Shown here: in pieces, positions 6,301 through 13,673 of the stretch | How the letters are laid out: every line of letters begins with the position of its first letter | Numbering within the stretch: the stretch's first letter is position 1 | From: GCA-016699975 sp964420045 | GTDB taxonomy: Bacteria; Patescibacteriota; Minisyncoccia; Moranbacterales; UBA1568 | DNA length: 17,321 nucleotides | Direction: 5' to 3' | Assembly: GCA_964420045.1 (NCBI GenBank) | Contig: CAYQPQ010000023.1 | Location: forward strand, 1-17,321 | Translations under genes and position numbers: made by a program | The notes under the pieces: model-generated | Told to the model about the DNA's origin: nothing | The model's input: only the letters and a program-made list of their open reading frames with translations | Database searches by the model: none

Positions 6301-7620
6301 TTACTTGTTGTGTGCTTCAATTTTCGTAAGAGGCTGACCCAATAGCGTATCCAGATAGCATTGGCAGTTGAGTTGGACGTAGCGAGGCAAGAGGAAGTTC
6401 TTGCGTACGGATTCTCGTGCAGCACGACCAAGTGCTTGCGCAATATCTTTGTTGGAGAATATTTCGAGTATATGTTGAGCAAGAGCATCCGGTGTATCGG
6501 CGAGATAGCCGTTTTCGCCGTGCGTGATTTGAAGTTCTGCTCCGCGAGAGGGACGAGCTACGACGACGCGCTCTTTCCACATAGCCTCGGTCATCGTGAG
6601 TCCGAACCCTTCACGTCGACTCATTTGAAGCGTGCAAGCAGTGCAGGTATTTATGGCGTTTATGAAGAGCGCATTACTGGTTCCGACGGTGAGTTGTGAG
6701 AGGTCTGAAAAGATATGGATATCAGGATCTCCCATTGCGGCAGAGGTTGTCTTTTTGACCCACTCGAATGCTTCGGGGTCATCGGATGCTTCGACGAATC
6801 CTGCAAGTATGAGTTGGAGCGTTGGGAGAGATTGTTTTGCAATGCGATAGGTGTCTATAGCTCCTATTGGATCTTTCCATACGTCGAAGCGGGATATTTG
6901 CGCGATGAATGGTCGCGACGTATCAATGCCATGCCGAGTGAGAATGTTCTTCGCTGCGTTGTGTTCAAGAGGAATATTCTTCTCAACGAGTGGATCGATA
7001 GCGGGACGAATGATGTTTGTTTGATTCTCGGGGTAGGGAATTATCGCGGCGCGGTAGTTGCTGCTTGAGAGTATGATTCGAGATGATTGCCGGATCATTG
7101 GCATGAGCATCTCAACCATTGGCTTGTAGGGTGTTGACAGATCGATATGCAGTCGAACAATGACTGGTGCAAATTGCCTCGCTTGGGATATGAGCGGGAG
7201 TGGTTGCGGATCGTGAAGAATGATAAGGTCTGGCTTCAGATTCCGTACTATTGTGCCGAAATGTTCTTGGAGAAGAGATGCTATGTGAAAATAGGTTTCT
7301 TGTTCGTCAGGAGTGAGAGTATGCGCTGCGCCCTGAAGACCGTTGTGGATTTTCTTGGTGACGACGAAAAAATCGGATGCATCTTCAATAACAACCCAGG
7401 AGCTTTCAATCCCGAGCATGCGTTCGAACATACAACTGCTTCTGAGGAGCTCGGCAACGCCGCCGCCTCGTGCCGATGAGCTGACATGCAGTATTCGCTT
7501 GCCAACGAGTGATGAGGTGATGTTGCCAAGAGCGGCAATACTATCGGGGCTGATTTTAGCATACGCCGCGAGCATTTCCTGATCACCGGTGTCAAACGAA
7601 ACCATTCTAAGGAGAGGCAT
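6301..7620 (-). CDS. Family-4 glycosyltransferase, TreT-like (trehalose synthase type)
   Basis: This 439-residue protein has the two Rossmann domains of GT-B family-4 enzymes. The N-terminal domain carries ILHVSSSARGGGVAELL (43-59), closely matching the region of NDP-glucose-dependent trehalose synthases (TreT) and related trehalose phosphorylases, then DLIILHDPQPLPLI and VIVRLHID. The C-terminal domain has AQISRFDVWKDP (donor domain entry), an EGFGLTMTE block (Glu337 and Glu345, the E-x7-E nucleotide-sugar motif) and HGENGYLAD. TreT joins NDP-glucose to glucose to form trehalose, a stress protectant. The exact donor and acceptor here cannot be read from sequence. The gene stands alone behind its own promoter, just past the terminator of the efflux operon. 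Its ATG coincides with the expected transcription start. Confidence 0.85.
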   Translation of the reverse strand: MPLLRMVSFDTGDQEMLAAYAKISPDSIAALGNITSSLVGKRILHVSSSARGGGVAELLRSSCMFERMLGIESSWVVIEDASDFFVVTKKIHNGLQGAAHTLTPDEQETYFHIASLLQEHFGTIVRNLKPDLIILHDPQPLPLISQARQFAPVIVRLHIDLSTPYKPMVEMLMPMIRQSSRIILSSSNYRAAIIPYPENQTNIIRPAIDPLVEKNIPLEHNAAKNILTRHGIDTSRPFIAQISRFDVWKDPIGAIDTYRIAKQSLPTLQLILAGFVEASDDPEAFEWVKKTTSAAMGDPDIHIFSDLSQLTVGTSNALFINAINTCTACTLQMSRREGFGLTMTEAMWKERVVVARPSRGAELQITHGENGYLADTPDALAQHILEIFSNKDIAQALGRAARESVRKNFLLPRYVQLNCQCYLDTLLGQPLTKIEAHNK

Positions 7621-7626
7621 ATGAAG

Positions 7627-7655
7627 AGTATACCAAGCGGAAAAGAGGTAAACAA
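7627..7655 (-). promoter_or_regulatory. Leaderless promoter of the TreT-like gene
   Basis: On the minus strand: TTGTTT (7655-7650), a 17-bp spacer and TATACT (7632-7627). The ATG begins at 7620, seven bases past the -10, which is the expected transcription start itself. There is no room for a Shine-Dalgarno, so translation is probably leaderless. Confidence 0.65.
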
Positions 7656-7673
7656 TAGAATGTAGTATGGAAT

Positions 7674-7707
7674 GAAAAAGGAATCTTTGCCATCACAAAG
7701 ATTCCTT
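7674..7707 (-). terminator. Terminator of the efflux operon
   Basis: A perfect 12-bp stem, AAGGAATCTTTG (7678-7689) with CAAAGATTCCTT (7696-7707), loop of six. On the minus strand it is followed by TTTTTCATT. It lies 23 bases after the DUF2892 stop codon and separates the operon from the TreT-like gene. Confidence 0.85.
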
Positions 7708-7729
7708 CCGACTTTCTTTTGATGCAGGG

Positions 7730-7990
7730 TTACGATTTCTTGAGAATAGTATGTATGAGCATTGCCATGGGGCAGTATCCGGTTATTGCAAAGAACGTGA
7801 GCATGCCGCCAACAAAGAGTGTTGCCCAGTGAAATCCCGGATGAATGAAGATTCCGAGGAGGGTGAAGGTAACAGCAAATATGCCGGCAATCAGGAAAAC
7901 GACTCGCTCTACGGACCATGTCTTTGTTTCGGCGCGATAGAATGATAATGGTGACATATGAATATATTGAAATGGGTTAACGGCGGACAC
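7730..7990 (-). CDS. DUF2892/YgaP-like small membrane protein
   Basis: This 86-residue protein has two membrane segments (about 29-50 and 55-74) and the DUF2892 pattern: a leading SVERVV, a Gly-rich helix pair and the closing GYCPMAMLI, with Cys-Pro in the second helix. The GTG at 7990 is eight bases after the RND stop and suggests translational coupling; an ATG eleven codons later (7955-7957) is an alternative. DUF2892 domains occur fused to rhodaneses (YgaP) and in sulfur-handling operons beside CsoR-family persulfide sensors. Its place in an operon headed by a CsoR-family gene therefore hints at a sulfur or thiol substrate. The conserved Cys could carry a persulfide. No rhodanese domain is present. 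Confidence 0.8.
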   Translation of the reverse strand: MSAVNPFQYIHMSPLSFYRAETKTWSVERVVFLIAGIFAVTFTLLGIFIHPGFHWATLFVGGMLTFFAITGYCPMAMLIHTILKKS

Positions 7991-7998
7991 CAGCGCTC

Positions 7999-10900
7999 TT
8001 ATGAATTTTTACCTTCCCAGTGTTTTCGTTCGAAAACGAAATATAGTACGGGGAAAATGAGAAGTGTGAGGAGTGTTGATGCGGAAAGTCCGAAGATGAT
8101 TGCCCATGCGAGACCTTCCCAAACAGGGTCGCTGACGATAGTGAGTGAACCGAATATGGCAGCAAGCGATGTGAGGACAATCGGAAGCAACCGAATACGC
8201 CCGGCTTCCACGAGTGCTTCATGTATCGGCCGGCCGGACTCTTTGAGCGGTTCGAGGTATTCCAGGTAAATGATAGCATTTTTTACGGAGAGTCCGGAGA
8301 GTGCTATAACGCCGATCATAGATGTGGCATTGAAATACGTGCCTTTGATTGCTTGCAGCATTGCGAATCCGGGAAGTATACCGATGAGTCCAAGCGGAAT
8401 GCTTACCATAATGAGTCCCGGTACGAGGAGTGATTTCGTTCTCGCCGCGAGAACGAAGAAGATGAGAAACATGACAACGCCCATCACAATGCCGAGATCG
8501 CGAAATACTTCGACGGTGAGTTTCCATTCGCCGTCAATTTCCACTTGATATTGTTTGCCGGTTGATCGGTCTTGGTAGGTAACACTGAGCGGTGACCAGG
8601 AAATTTCTTCGCCGGTATTGTCCGGGAGGTGATATTTCAGGAGAGACGGGAAGATATCAAGGACGGCGTAGACGATGCTTCGGTTGCCCATTTCGGCGGA
8701 TACAAATGTTGTTTCCATTCGATTATCCGAAGAGATGACTCGCTCGATTGATTGATCGGTTGGTTCAAGAAGCGTGGTAAGTGGTATGAGTTCACCGGTC
8801 TTCCCGACTACTTTGATGCGAGAAAGGTCGCGCTCTTGTGCTCGATCCTCTTGTGCGAAACGAATGATAATATATTGCGGTTCTTTGTAGGGTATTTCAT
8901 TTTCCGAAGTATGAAAGAGTCCTACGCGCGATCCGGAGAGTGCTGATTGAATTGATGATTCGATATCGAGGAGTGAGACGCCAAGCGATGATGCTTTTTC
9001 GGTGTCTATTGTGTATGTTGGATTCACACCTCGTTCCGGAATCGAAGTATCGATATCAACGACGCCGTCTATGTGTTCGGCAACAGTGGCGAGATCGCGA
9101 GCGATGCGCTCTCGCGTCTCGCTCTCCTCACCTTTTACTTTGAGGAGAAATGTTGAAAGTACCGGAGGTCCGGGCGGGTCTTCGATGATGCGCGTAACGG
9201 CATCGGGAAATGCTGCGCGGAAAGGGAAAAGGGTATCCCGTATTCGAAATGCGATAGATTCCGAAGTGCTGTTTCGGTTATTCGGCTCTGTAAGGTGAGC
9301 AACGAGTGTCGCTTGGCTCTCGAGCACTCTTTCTGAGCTTCCTTTGAAAAGGCCATTGAAGTCGACGATTGGCGCTGCGCCGACAAAACTTTCTACGCGC
9401 AGAATATCCGGGTCTTCAAGAAGTATTTTTGTAAGCGCTTGTGTCGCTTGGTCAGTCGTATTAAGTGCGGTGCCGTCCGGAAGGTCGAGATATATGGAAA
9501 AGTGATCTTTGTCGGCTTTGGGAAGCATGCGGAAAGGAACGAGCGGCGTGAAGGGGAGTATGACCGCCAGAACAGTTGCTGCCAGTGTTGCGGCGAGTGC
9601 AAGCTTTCGCTTCCGAGTATTTGAGAGAAGGGCGGAAAGTGTACGAGCGTATATTTTTTCAAGGGTCTCAAAGATGCGTATGAAGAAATTCCCGTGTTCG
9701 GTCGGAGTCATATGCCGACGTGGCATGGAGAGAAATGCGAGAAATGGATTGAGCGTGACCGAAATGAGAAGCGACGCAAAAAGTGCAGCGGGAACAAAAA
9801 AGGGAATCGGCCCCATGTAGGGACCCATCATACCGCTTACGAATGCCATGGGAAGGAAAGCCAGTGCCATGGTGAGCGTTGAAAGCGCGAGTGCGCCGCC
9901 CACTTCGTCGACGGCTCGTACGATGATCTTGATTCGATTTTCTTTCGGAAAGAGCCGCATCAATCGAGCTATATTTTCCACAACCACAATAGCGTCATCG
10001 ACGAGAAGCCCGAGGGAAAGTATGAGCGCGAAGAGTGTGATACGGTTGATAGTTTGTCCAGCGAGGAGTCCGACTCCAAATACTGTAAGGAGAACGAGCG
10101 GTATTGATACCGATGCGACAAAGGCATTTCGCAATCCAAGAAAGAGGGCGAGGAGCATTCCGACGATGGCAATTGATTTGACGAGGTCGAAAGAGAGTTT
10201 CGATATTTCCTCGTGCGCCGTCTCGCCTTCATTGCGAAGAATTGATGTTTCAACGGTGTCTGGTATGCGTGTCGTGCGGAGACTCTCGAGTTTCTCAATT
10301 ACTTTGGTGGATACGGTTGTGGCATTTGCTCCCTTGAGCTTCGAAAGGGAAATGTGAACGACTCCCGTGGAATATTTCTCTTTCTCTGAAATGCGTATAT
10401 CGTCTCGTATATCGTCGGGTCCGAAAGAAACGTCCGCAATATCTCCGAGTCGAAGTATTGAACCGTCTTCTTCTCGGAGTACAATGTGCGAGAGGTCGTC
10501 TGCGTTTTGGATACTTCCGACAATGCCGATAAAAGGATTCTGAGAGTGGCCTCGGAGTTCACTGACAGAAAGACTGCCGCTTGACCGGCGTATTGTCTGA
10601 ACAATATCGGAAGCAGTCATGTTCCGAGCGGTTAACGCATCGGCATCCAGTTTGACCATGAGCTGATTTGTCCGACCGCCTCGAACTTCCGCGTCGGATA
10701 TTCCTGAAACGAGCTTGAGTGTGTCGGCAATATCGACGGCAAGTGTGCGCAGAGAAGTCTCAAAGAGCGTTGGTGAAGTGAGAGCGATGTCGATAATGGG
10801 AACATCATCGGGACGTATCGATTGAACGAGCGGCGTTGAGACATCTGAAGGAAGGGTTAGTCGAATGTCTTGAAGTTTTTGATTCAGGGAAATCGTTGCG

Positions 10901-11256
10901 CTTTCTTCGGAAAACCCGACAAGAAATTTCACAATGATGATACTTTTTCCTCCAGCAATCGACTGCGAAGAGAGATTGTCAACGTTCGGTATTCCGGAGA
11001 CAGCGTCCTCTACGCGCTTCGTGAGCAGCGTGTGAACTTCCTCGGCGGAAGCTCCGGGAAATTCGGTTGTTATGGAAAACGCCGGCGCGACAATTTCCGG
11101 ATTATATTGCTTGGGCATGAGCACAAACGAAAGCGCTCCCCATGCAATGAGTATGCCAATGGTGAGGATGGATATTTTTTGATTGGAGAGAAAAAGCCGG
11201 GTGGCTTTCCCGGCAAATCCGAGAGATGTATCAGTTGTTTCCGTTACCTGATTCAT
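7999..11256 (-). CDS. RND-family efflux pump, HAE1/AcrB-type permease
   Basis: This 1085-residue protein has the full RND plan: a membrane helix at about 26-46, a large periplasm-type loop, a helix bundle at about 350-500, a second loop to about 880, and a final bundle to about 1070. Proton-relay residues are present: GLLVDDAIVVVENI with Asp420 and Asp421 (equivalent to AcrB Asp407/408), and GLSVKNAI with Lys992 (AcrB Lys940). The double Asp favours the hydrophobic/amphiphilic drug family over CusA-type metal pumps. It is 6 bp downstream of the adaptor and 8 bp upstream of DUF2892, clearly one operon. No TolC-like outer-membrane channel is in the window. The second loop is longer than in AcrB by about 40 residues. 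It probably exports small organic toxic compounds; substrate unknown. Confidence 0.95.
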   Translation of the reverse strand: MNQVTETTDTSLGFAGKATRLFLSNQKISILTIGILIAWGALSFVLMPKQYNPEIVAPAFSITTEFPGASAEEVHTLLTKRVEDAVSGIPNVDNLSSQSIAGGKSIIIVKFLVGFSEESATISLNQKLQDIRLTLPSDVSTPLVQSIRPDDVPIIDIALTSPTLFETSLRTLAVDIADTLKLVSGISDAEVRGGRTNQLMVKLDADALTARNMTASDIVQTIRRSSGSLSVSELRGHSQNPFIGIVGSIQNADDLSHIVLREEDGSILRLGDIADVSFGPDDIRDDIRISEKEKYSTGVVHISLSKLKGANATTVSTKVIEKLESLRTTRIPDTVETSILRNEGETAHEEISKLSFDLVKSIAIVGMLLALFLGLRNAFVASVSIPLVLLTVFGVGLLAGQTINRITLFALILSLGLLVDDAIVVVENIARLMRLFPKENRIKIIVRAVDEVGGALALSTLTMALAFLPMAFVSGMMGPYMGPIPFFVPAALFASLLISVTLNPFLAFLSMPRRHMTPTEHGNFFIRIFETLEKIYARTLSALLSNTRKRKLALAATLAATVLAVILPFTPLVPFRMLPKADKDHFSIYLDLPDGTALNTTDQATQALTKILLEDPDILRVESFVGAAPIVDFNGLFKGSSERVLESQATLVAHLTEPNNRNSTSESIAFRIRDTLFPFRAAFPDAVTRIIEDPPGPPVLSTFLLKVKGEESETRERIARDLATVAEHIDGVVDIDTSIPERGVNPTYTIDTEKASSLGVSLLDIESSIQSALSGSRVGLFHTSENEIPYKEPQYIIIRFAQEDRAQERDLSRIKVVGKTGELIPLTTLLEPTDQSIERVISSDNRMETTFVSAEMGNRSIVYAVLDIFPSLLKYHLPDNTGEEISWSPLSVTYQDRSTGKQYQVEIDGEWKLTVEVFRDLGIVMGVVMFLIFFVLAARTKSLLVPGLIMVSIPLGLIGILPGFAMLQAIKGTYFNATSMIGVIALSGLSVKNAIIYLEYLEPLKESGRPIHEALVEAGRIRLLPIVLTSLAAIFGSLTIVSDPVWEGLAWAIIFGLSASTLLTLLIFPVLYFVFERKHWEGKNS

Positions 11257-11262
11257 AGGCGG

Positions 11263-12447
11263 TTATTCATGATGAATATCGTGCACCTTCGTTCCTTCTT
11301 GCAGTGTATGCATGCCTTCTACAACGACTGTATCTCCGGCGGAGAGTCCGGAGAGAATTTCTTGCAAATCGCCGTAGTGCGAACCAAGAGTAATCGGCTG
11401 CTTATGCGCCTGTGAATCGGTCACCGTAAAGACGAATGTCTCACCATATTGCCGAAGTACGGCTGAGTTTGGAACAAGCAAGACTTCTTTTTTTGGACTT
11501 GTCGGAAATTCAACGGAAGCATACTCTCCGGGGAGTATGTCTGAGAGAGCAGCGTGCTCGTCGATGTGGAATCGTATGATGGCGACTGCCTCACCGGTTG
11601 CGGGATTGACCGCGGGCGCGATAGAGAAAACCTCGCCACTTAGGTGTTGACCGGAGTGTTCCGGCACTATCGAAACGCTCGTTCCTTTCTGAAGAGAATG
11701 AACGAGGCGAAGCGGAACGGAGATGGGGATCTCGAGGTCATTGGGTGAAAGCAATGTGTACAGCGTGGTGCCCGGATTGACAAACGTTCCGATAGACATC
11801 GGTTTCCCCGTAATAATTCCAGAGAATGGCGCTCGGATGAACCGATTCTCCAACGCTGTCTTTGTGAGAGACTCCGAACCCTGAATGGCGGCGACTGATG
11901 CTGCCGCCTGAGCATTTTGGGTGTCTCGTGATTTCTTGGTCGTTCTGATGGCGTCTTCGGCAACGCGAACATCTTTATCTGTCGCGGTGCCGCGGTTTCG
12001 ATCGTCTTTTACTTTTGAGAGAGCAGTCTCCGCCGCATCCACCTGTTGTTTGGTATATTTTTCTGTCCTCTCGAGCAAAGTCAAGGCGGCTGCAAGTGAG
12101 CGTGCGGCGCTCTGGTTTCCGGCTATGAGTTCATTCCCATCGAGCATTGCCAGGAGGTCTCCGGAGTAGACATACTCTCCCGGTTCCTTTAGAAGTGAGA
12201 TAATATATCCGGATGTTTTCGGGCTGATATTCGCTTGGAGGATACCGCGAACGAATCCGGAAAATACTTCAGTTGGTTGAATTGACGAGGGAGAAACCGA
12301 TACCGTATGAACGGGCGTTGCTTCTTCTGTTGATGCAGGCTGAGCGTTTGTTTTTGCAAGAACGCGCCATGCTATCGCTCCGGATAGAATGCTCGCAACA
12401 GAAACAAATGAAATGAGAAGGCGTTTTCGTGTAAGGATGTTTCGCAT
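11263..12447 (-). CDS. RND periplasmic adaptor, HlyD/AcrA family
   Basis: This 394-residue protein has an N-terminal membrane anchor (9-30) and no lipobox cysteine. It then has the standard adaptor order: a beta-barrel strand, a first half-lipoyl motif (ISPKTSGYIISLLKEPGEYV, 74-93), an alpha-helical hairpin (about 108-200), the second half-lipoyl (FIRAPFSGIITGKP), a beta-barrel (about 235-320) and a membrane-proximal domain (VLLVPNSAVLRQYG). It links the pump to an outer component in diderm bacteria. The hairpin is short, as in many adaptors. It is the second gene of the efflux operon, 94 bp after the regulator and 6 bp before the pump. No independent promoter is evident in front of it. Confidence 0.92.
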   Translation of the reverse strand: MRNILTRKRLLISFVSVASILSGAIAWRVLAKTNAQPASTEEATPVHTVSVSPSSIQPTEVFSGFVRGILQANISPKTSGYIISLLKEPGEYVYSGDLLAMLDGNELIAGNQSAARSLAAALTLLERTEKYTKQQVDAAETALSKVKDDRNRGTATDKDVRVAEDAIRTTKKSRDTQNAQAAASVAAIQGSESLTKTALENRFIRAPFSGIITGKPMSIGTFVNPGTTLYTLLSPNDLEIPISVPLRLVHSLQKGTSVSIVPEHSGQHLSGEVFSIAPAVNPATGEAVAIIRFHIDEHAALSDILPGEYASVEFPTSPKKEVLLVPNSAVLRQYGETFVFTVTDSQAHKQPITLGSHYGDLQEILSGLSAGDTVVVEGMHTLQEGTKVHDIHHE

Positions 12448-12541
12448 AGACGTTCGTGGCAGGAGTAAATATATGAAGTCGAATGACGGGACAGCGCTTC
12501 AATAAATATCCAAGAAAGAGTTACCGGGGACGACCAATACC

Positions 12542-12814
12542 TTATTTATTTTGAGCGGTATTAACAATCCGGATGACTTCTTTATGGAGTGCTCGAATAT
12601 GTTTTGCTTGATTGCCGGGGAGTTTCTGAGCAGTGCGCTCCATGTGACTTTCGAGCATCAGTACATTGACTGACTTGAGCAGACCGATAACGGCAAGATT
12701 CTGTTGAATAACCGGGAAGCAGTCAACATCTTCCGCTTCGATAGCGGCGAGTATTTTCTCGATACTCGTCTTCGCTTTTTTGAGAGCGACGGAGATTTTT
12801 ATCTTTCGATTCAT
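12542..12814 (-). CDS. CsoR/FrmR/CstR-family transcriptional repressor
   Basis: This 90-residue all-helical protein matches the DUF156 (CsoR/RcnR/FrmR) family, which represses operons as a tetramer and is released by metal ions, formaldehyde or persulfides. The hallmark segment is DVDCFPVIQQNLAVIGLL with Cys32, then ESHMERT with His57. In copper-sensing CsoR a second cysteine lies four residues after this His; here it is Thr61, so a standard Cu(I) site is not formed. Cys plus His without the third ligand resembles the formaldehyde sensor FrmR, and the DUF2892 gene in the operon recalls persulfide-sensing CstR, which however uses two cysteines. It is the first gene of the efflux operon, and the promoter has a palindromic operator over the -10. 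The inducer is therefore uncertain, but control of the pump is very likely. Confidence 0.88.
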   Translation of the reverse strand: MNRKIKISVALKKAKTSIEKILAAIEAEDVDCFPVIQQNLAVIGLLKSVNVLMLESHMERTAQKLPGNQAKHIRALHKEVIRIVNTAQNK

Positions 12815-12841
12815 ACGCGTTTCTCTGTGAGCATATTATCC

Positions 12842-12885
12842 TACACCTATGGTATAGGTATAAGTGAAGAAGAACGCAGTGTCAA
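12842..12885 (-). promoter_or_regulatory. Promoter and operator of the efflux operon
   Basis: On the minus strand: perfect TTGACA (12885-12880), a 17-bp spacer and TATACC (12862-12857). The near-perfect palindrome TACACCTAT-GGT-ATAGGTATA (12842-12862; 8 of 9 pairs match) covers the -10 and the start site. CsoR-family operators are short inverted repeats placed over promoters in this way. The start would be near 12850, with a 36-base leader to the regulator ATG. Confidence 0.75.
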
Positions 12886-12930
12886 GCGGAAGGGAATGTT
12901 GGACAGTGTCTTCGCCGATGGCGAGTGTTT

Positions 12931-12959
12931 TTGCTATGGAACTCGTTTCGTGGCACAAT
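12931..12959 (+). promoter_or_regulatory. Promoter of the single-pass membrane protein gene
   Basis: TTGCTA (12931-12936), a 17-bp spacer and CACAAT (12954-12959) with TGG just before the -10 (extended -10). The start would be near 12966, 16 bases before the chosen ATG. It runs divergently from the efflux operon promoter. Confidence 0.45.
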
Positions 12960-12981
12960 AGGAATATCTCTGACGTATTCT

Positions 12982-13482
12982 ATGCGTGAACCCTCTAAAA
13001 AAACTATGACCTTTTTGTTATTTGCTCTGGTTGCAATTGCCTCTTTGGGAGTGTTTGTGCTTTTTGCGAGATTTTTCGGATTCGACGGCGGACTTGATGA
13101 TTCTGTGACAGTGCCTCTCTCCGGACCGGTAACTGTCGGAGAGAATGGTGTGGTTTTTACTCCTCGCGAATCTCTTCGTATAAGCCGAGCTTCGGGAAAG
13201 ATTTTGATTCGATCCGGTGGTATTCGAGATGCGGATATCTTGCATGGGACAGTCCTTCTTGCGGACGGCTCCACACGAAACGTCTCTGTTTCACTGGAAG
13301 ATGCTTCCGGGAAAGAGCATGTTCTTGTTCTGACAAGCGTCGGATCTTCGATTGGCTTTGGATTCTCGGAAAGTGATCTTGCAACGATGGGCAAGAATAT
13401 GAGTTTTCGATCGGTGCGGGTGCGATCCGATGGTCCGATCTCTCTTGATGCGATCGAATGGTATTCCTGGACAGGAAAGTAA
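12982..13482 (+). CDS. Hypothetical single-pass membrane protein with beta-rich outer domain
   Basis: I do not recognise this 166-residue protein. It starts MREPSKK (ATG 12982; an ATG at 13006 is an alternative). One membrane helix spans about 9-32, with a basic N-terminus that places the rest outside. The outer part (about 40-166) is rich in beta strands and small polar residues (GPVTVGENGVVFTPRESLRI, ADILHGTVLLADGSTRNV) and ends SLDAIEWYSWTGK. Carbohydrate-binding or immunoglobulin-like sandwich folds look like this, but no signature motif is present. It has its own promoter. The mobile repeat at 13508 begins 25 bases after its stop codon and could serve as its terminator because it folds into a long hairpin. 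Confidence 0.7.
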   Translation: MREPSKKTMTFLLFALVAIASLGVFVLFARFFGFDGGLDDSVTVPLSGPVTVGENGVVFTPRESLRISRASGKILIRSGGIRDADILHGTVLLADGSTRNVSVSLEDASGKEHVLVLTSVGSSIGFGFSESDLATMGKNMSFRSVRVRSDGPISLDAIEWYSWTGK

Positions 13483-13507
13483 TAAGAATACATGAATAAA
13501 TCTCTTA

Positions 13508-13647
13508 GAGGGTGTCTGAAAAGCTCTACAAAAATGCACAATGTAACCGTTTTTCCGAAAGAAATTCTTTTTTTGCGGCTTTCGTACGAAGTGTAAGACA
13601 AGCAAAAAAAGAATTTCTTTCGGAAAAACAGCCTTTTAGACACACTC
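13508..13647. mobile_element. MITE-like element, copy 1, with hairpin core
   Basis: This 140-bp non-coding element is flanked by TTA (13505-13507 and 13648-13650), a 3-bp target duplication. Its ends form imperfect inverted repeats: GAGGGTGTCTGAAAAGCT against the complement of the right end, 15 of 18 matching. Inside is a perfect 28-bp inverted repeat (13549-13576 and 13602-13629) around a 25-base loop (13577-13601) with the palindrome TTCGTACGAA. Between the left end and the core lies an asymmetric 25-base stretch (13524-13548). It has no transposase. A TNA duplication is typical of the IS1031 group of IS5-family elements, so this may be a MITE mobilised by such an IS; that link is inference. 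Confidence 0.8.
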
Positions 13648-13673
13648 TTAATTTCTTTTGAGAAAGATGCGAT

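Noticed and set aside
7281..7919. Minus-strand 212-codon frame across the TreT-like gene start, terminator and DUF2892 gene
   Set aside because: It crosses a strong terminator and promoter and overlaps two recognised genes in another frame.
10870..11415. Plus-strand open frames inside the RND and adaptor genes
   Set aside because: They lie opposite long, motif-confirmed coding regions and have no family features or ribosome sites.
12882..13643. Minus-strand open frame whose N-terminal part resembles another at 17012-17320
   Set aside because: The shared protein segment (SFGK, VTLCIFVELFRHPL) is only translation of the two mobile-element copies; the rest is antisense to real genes.
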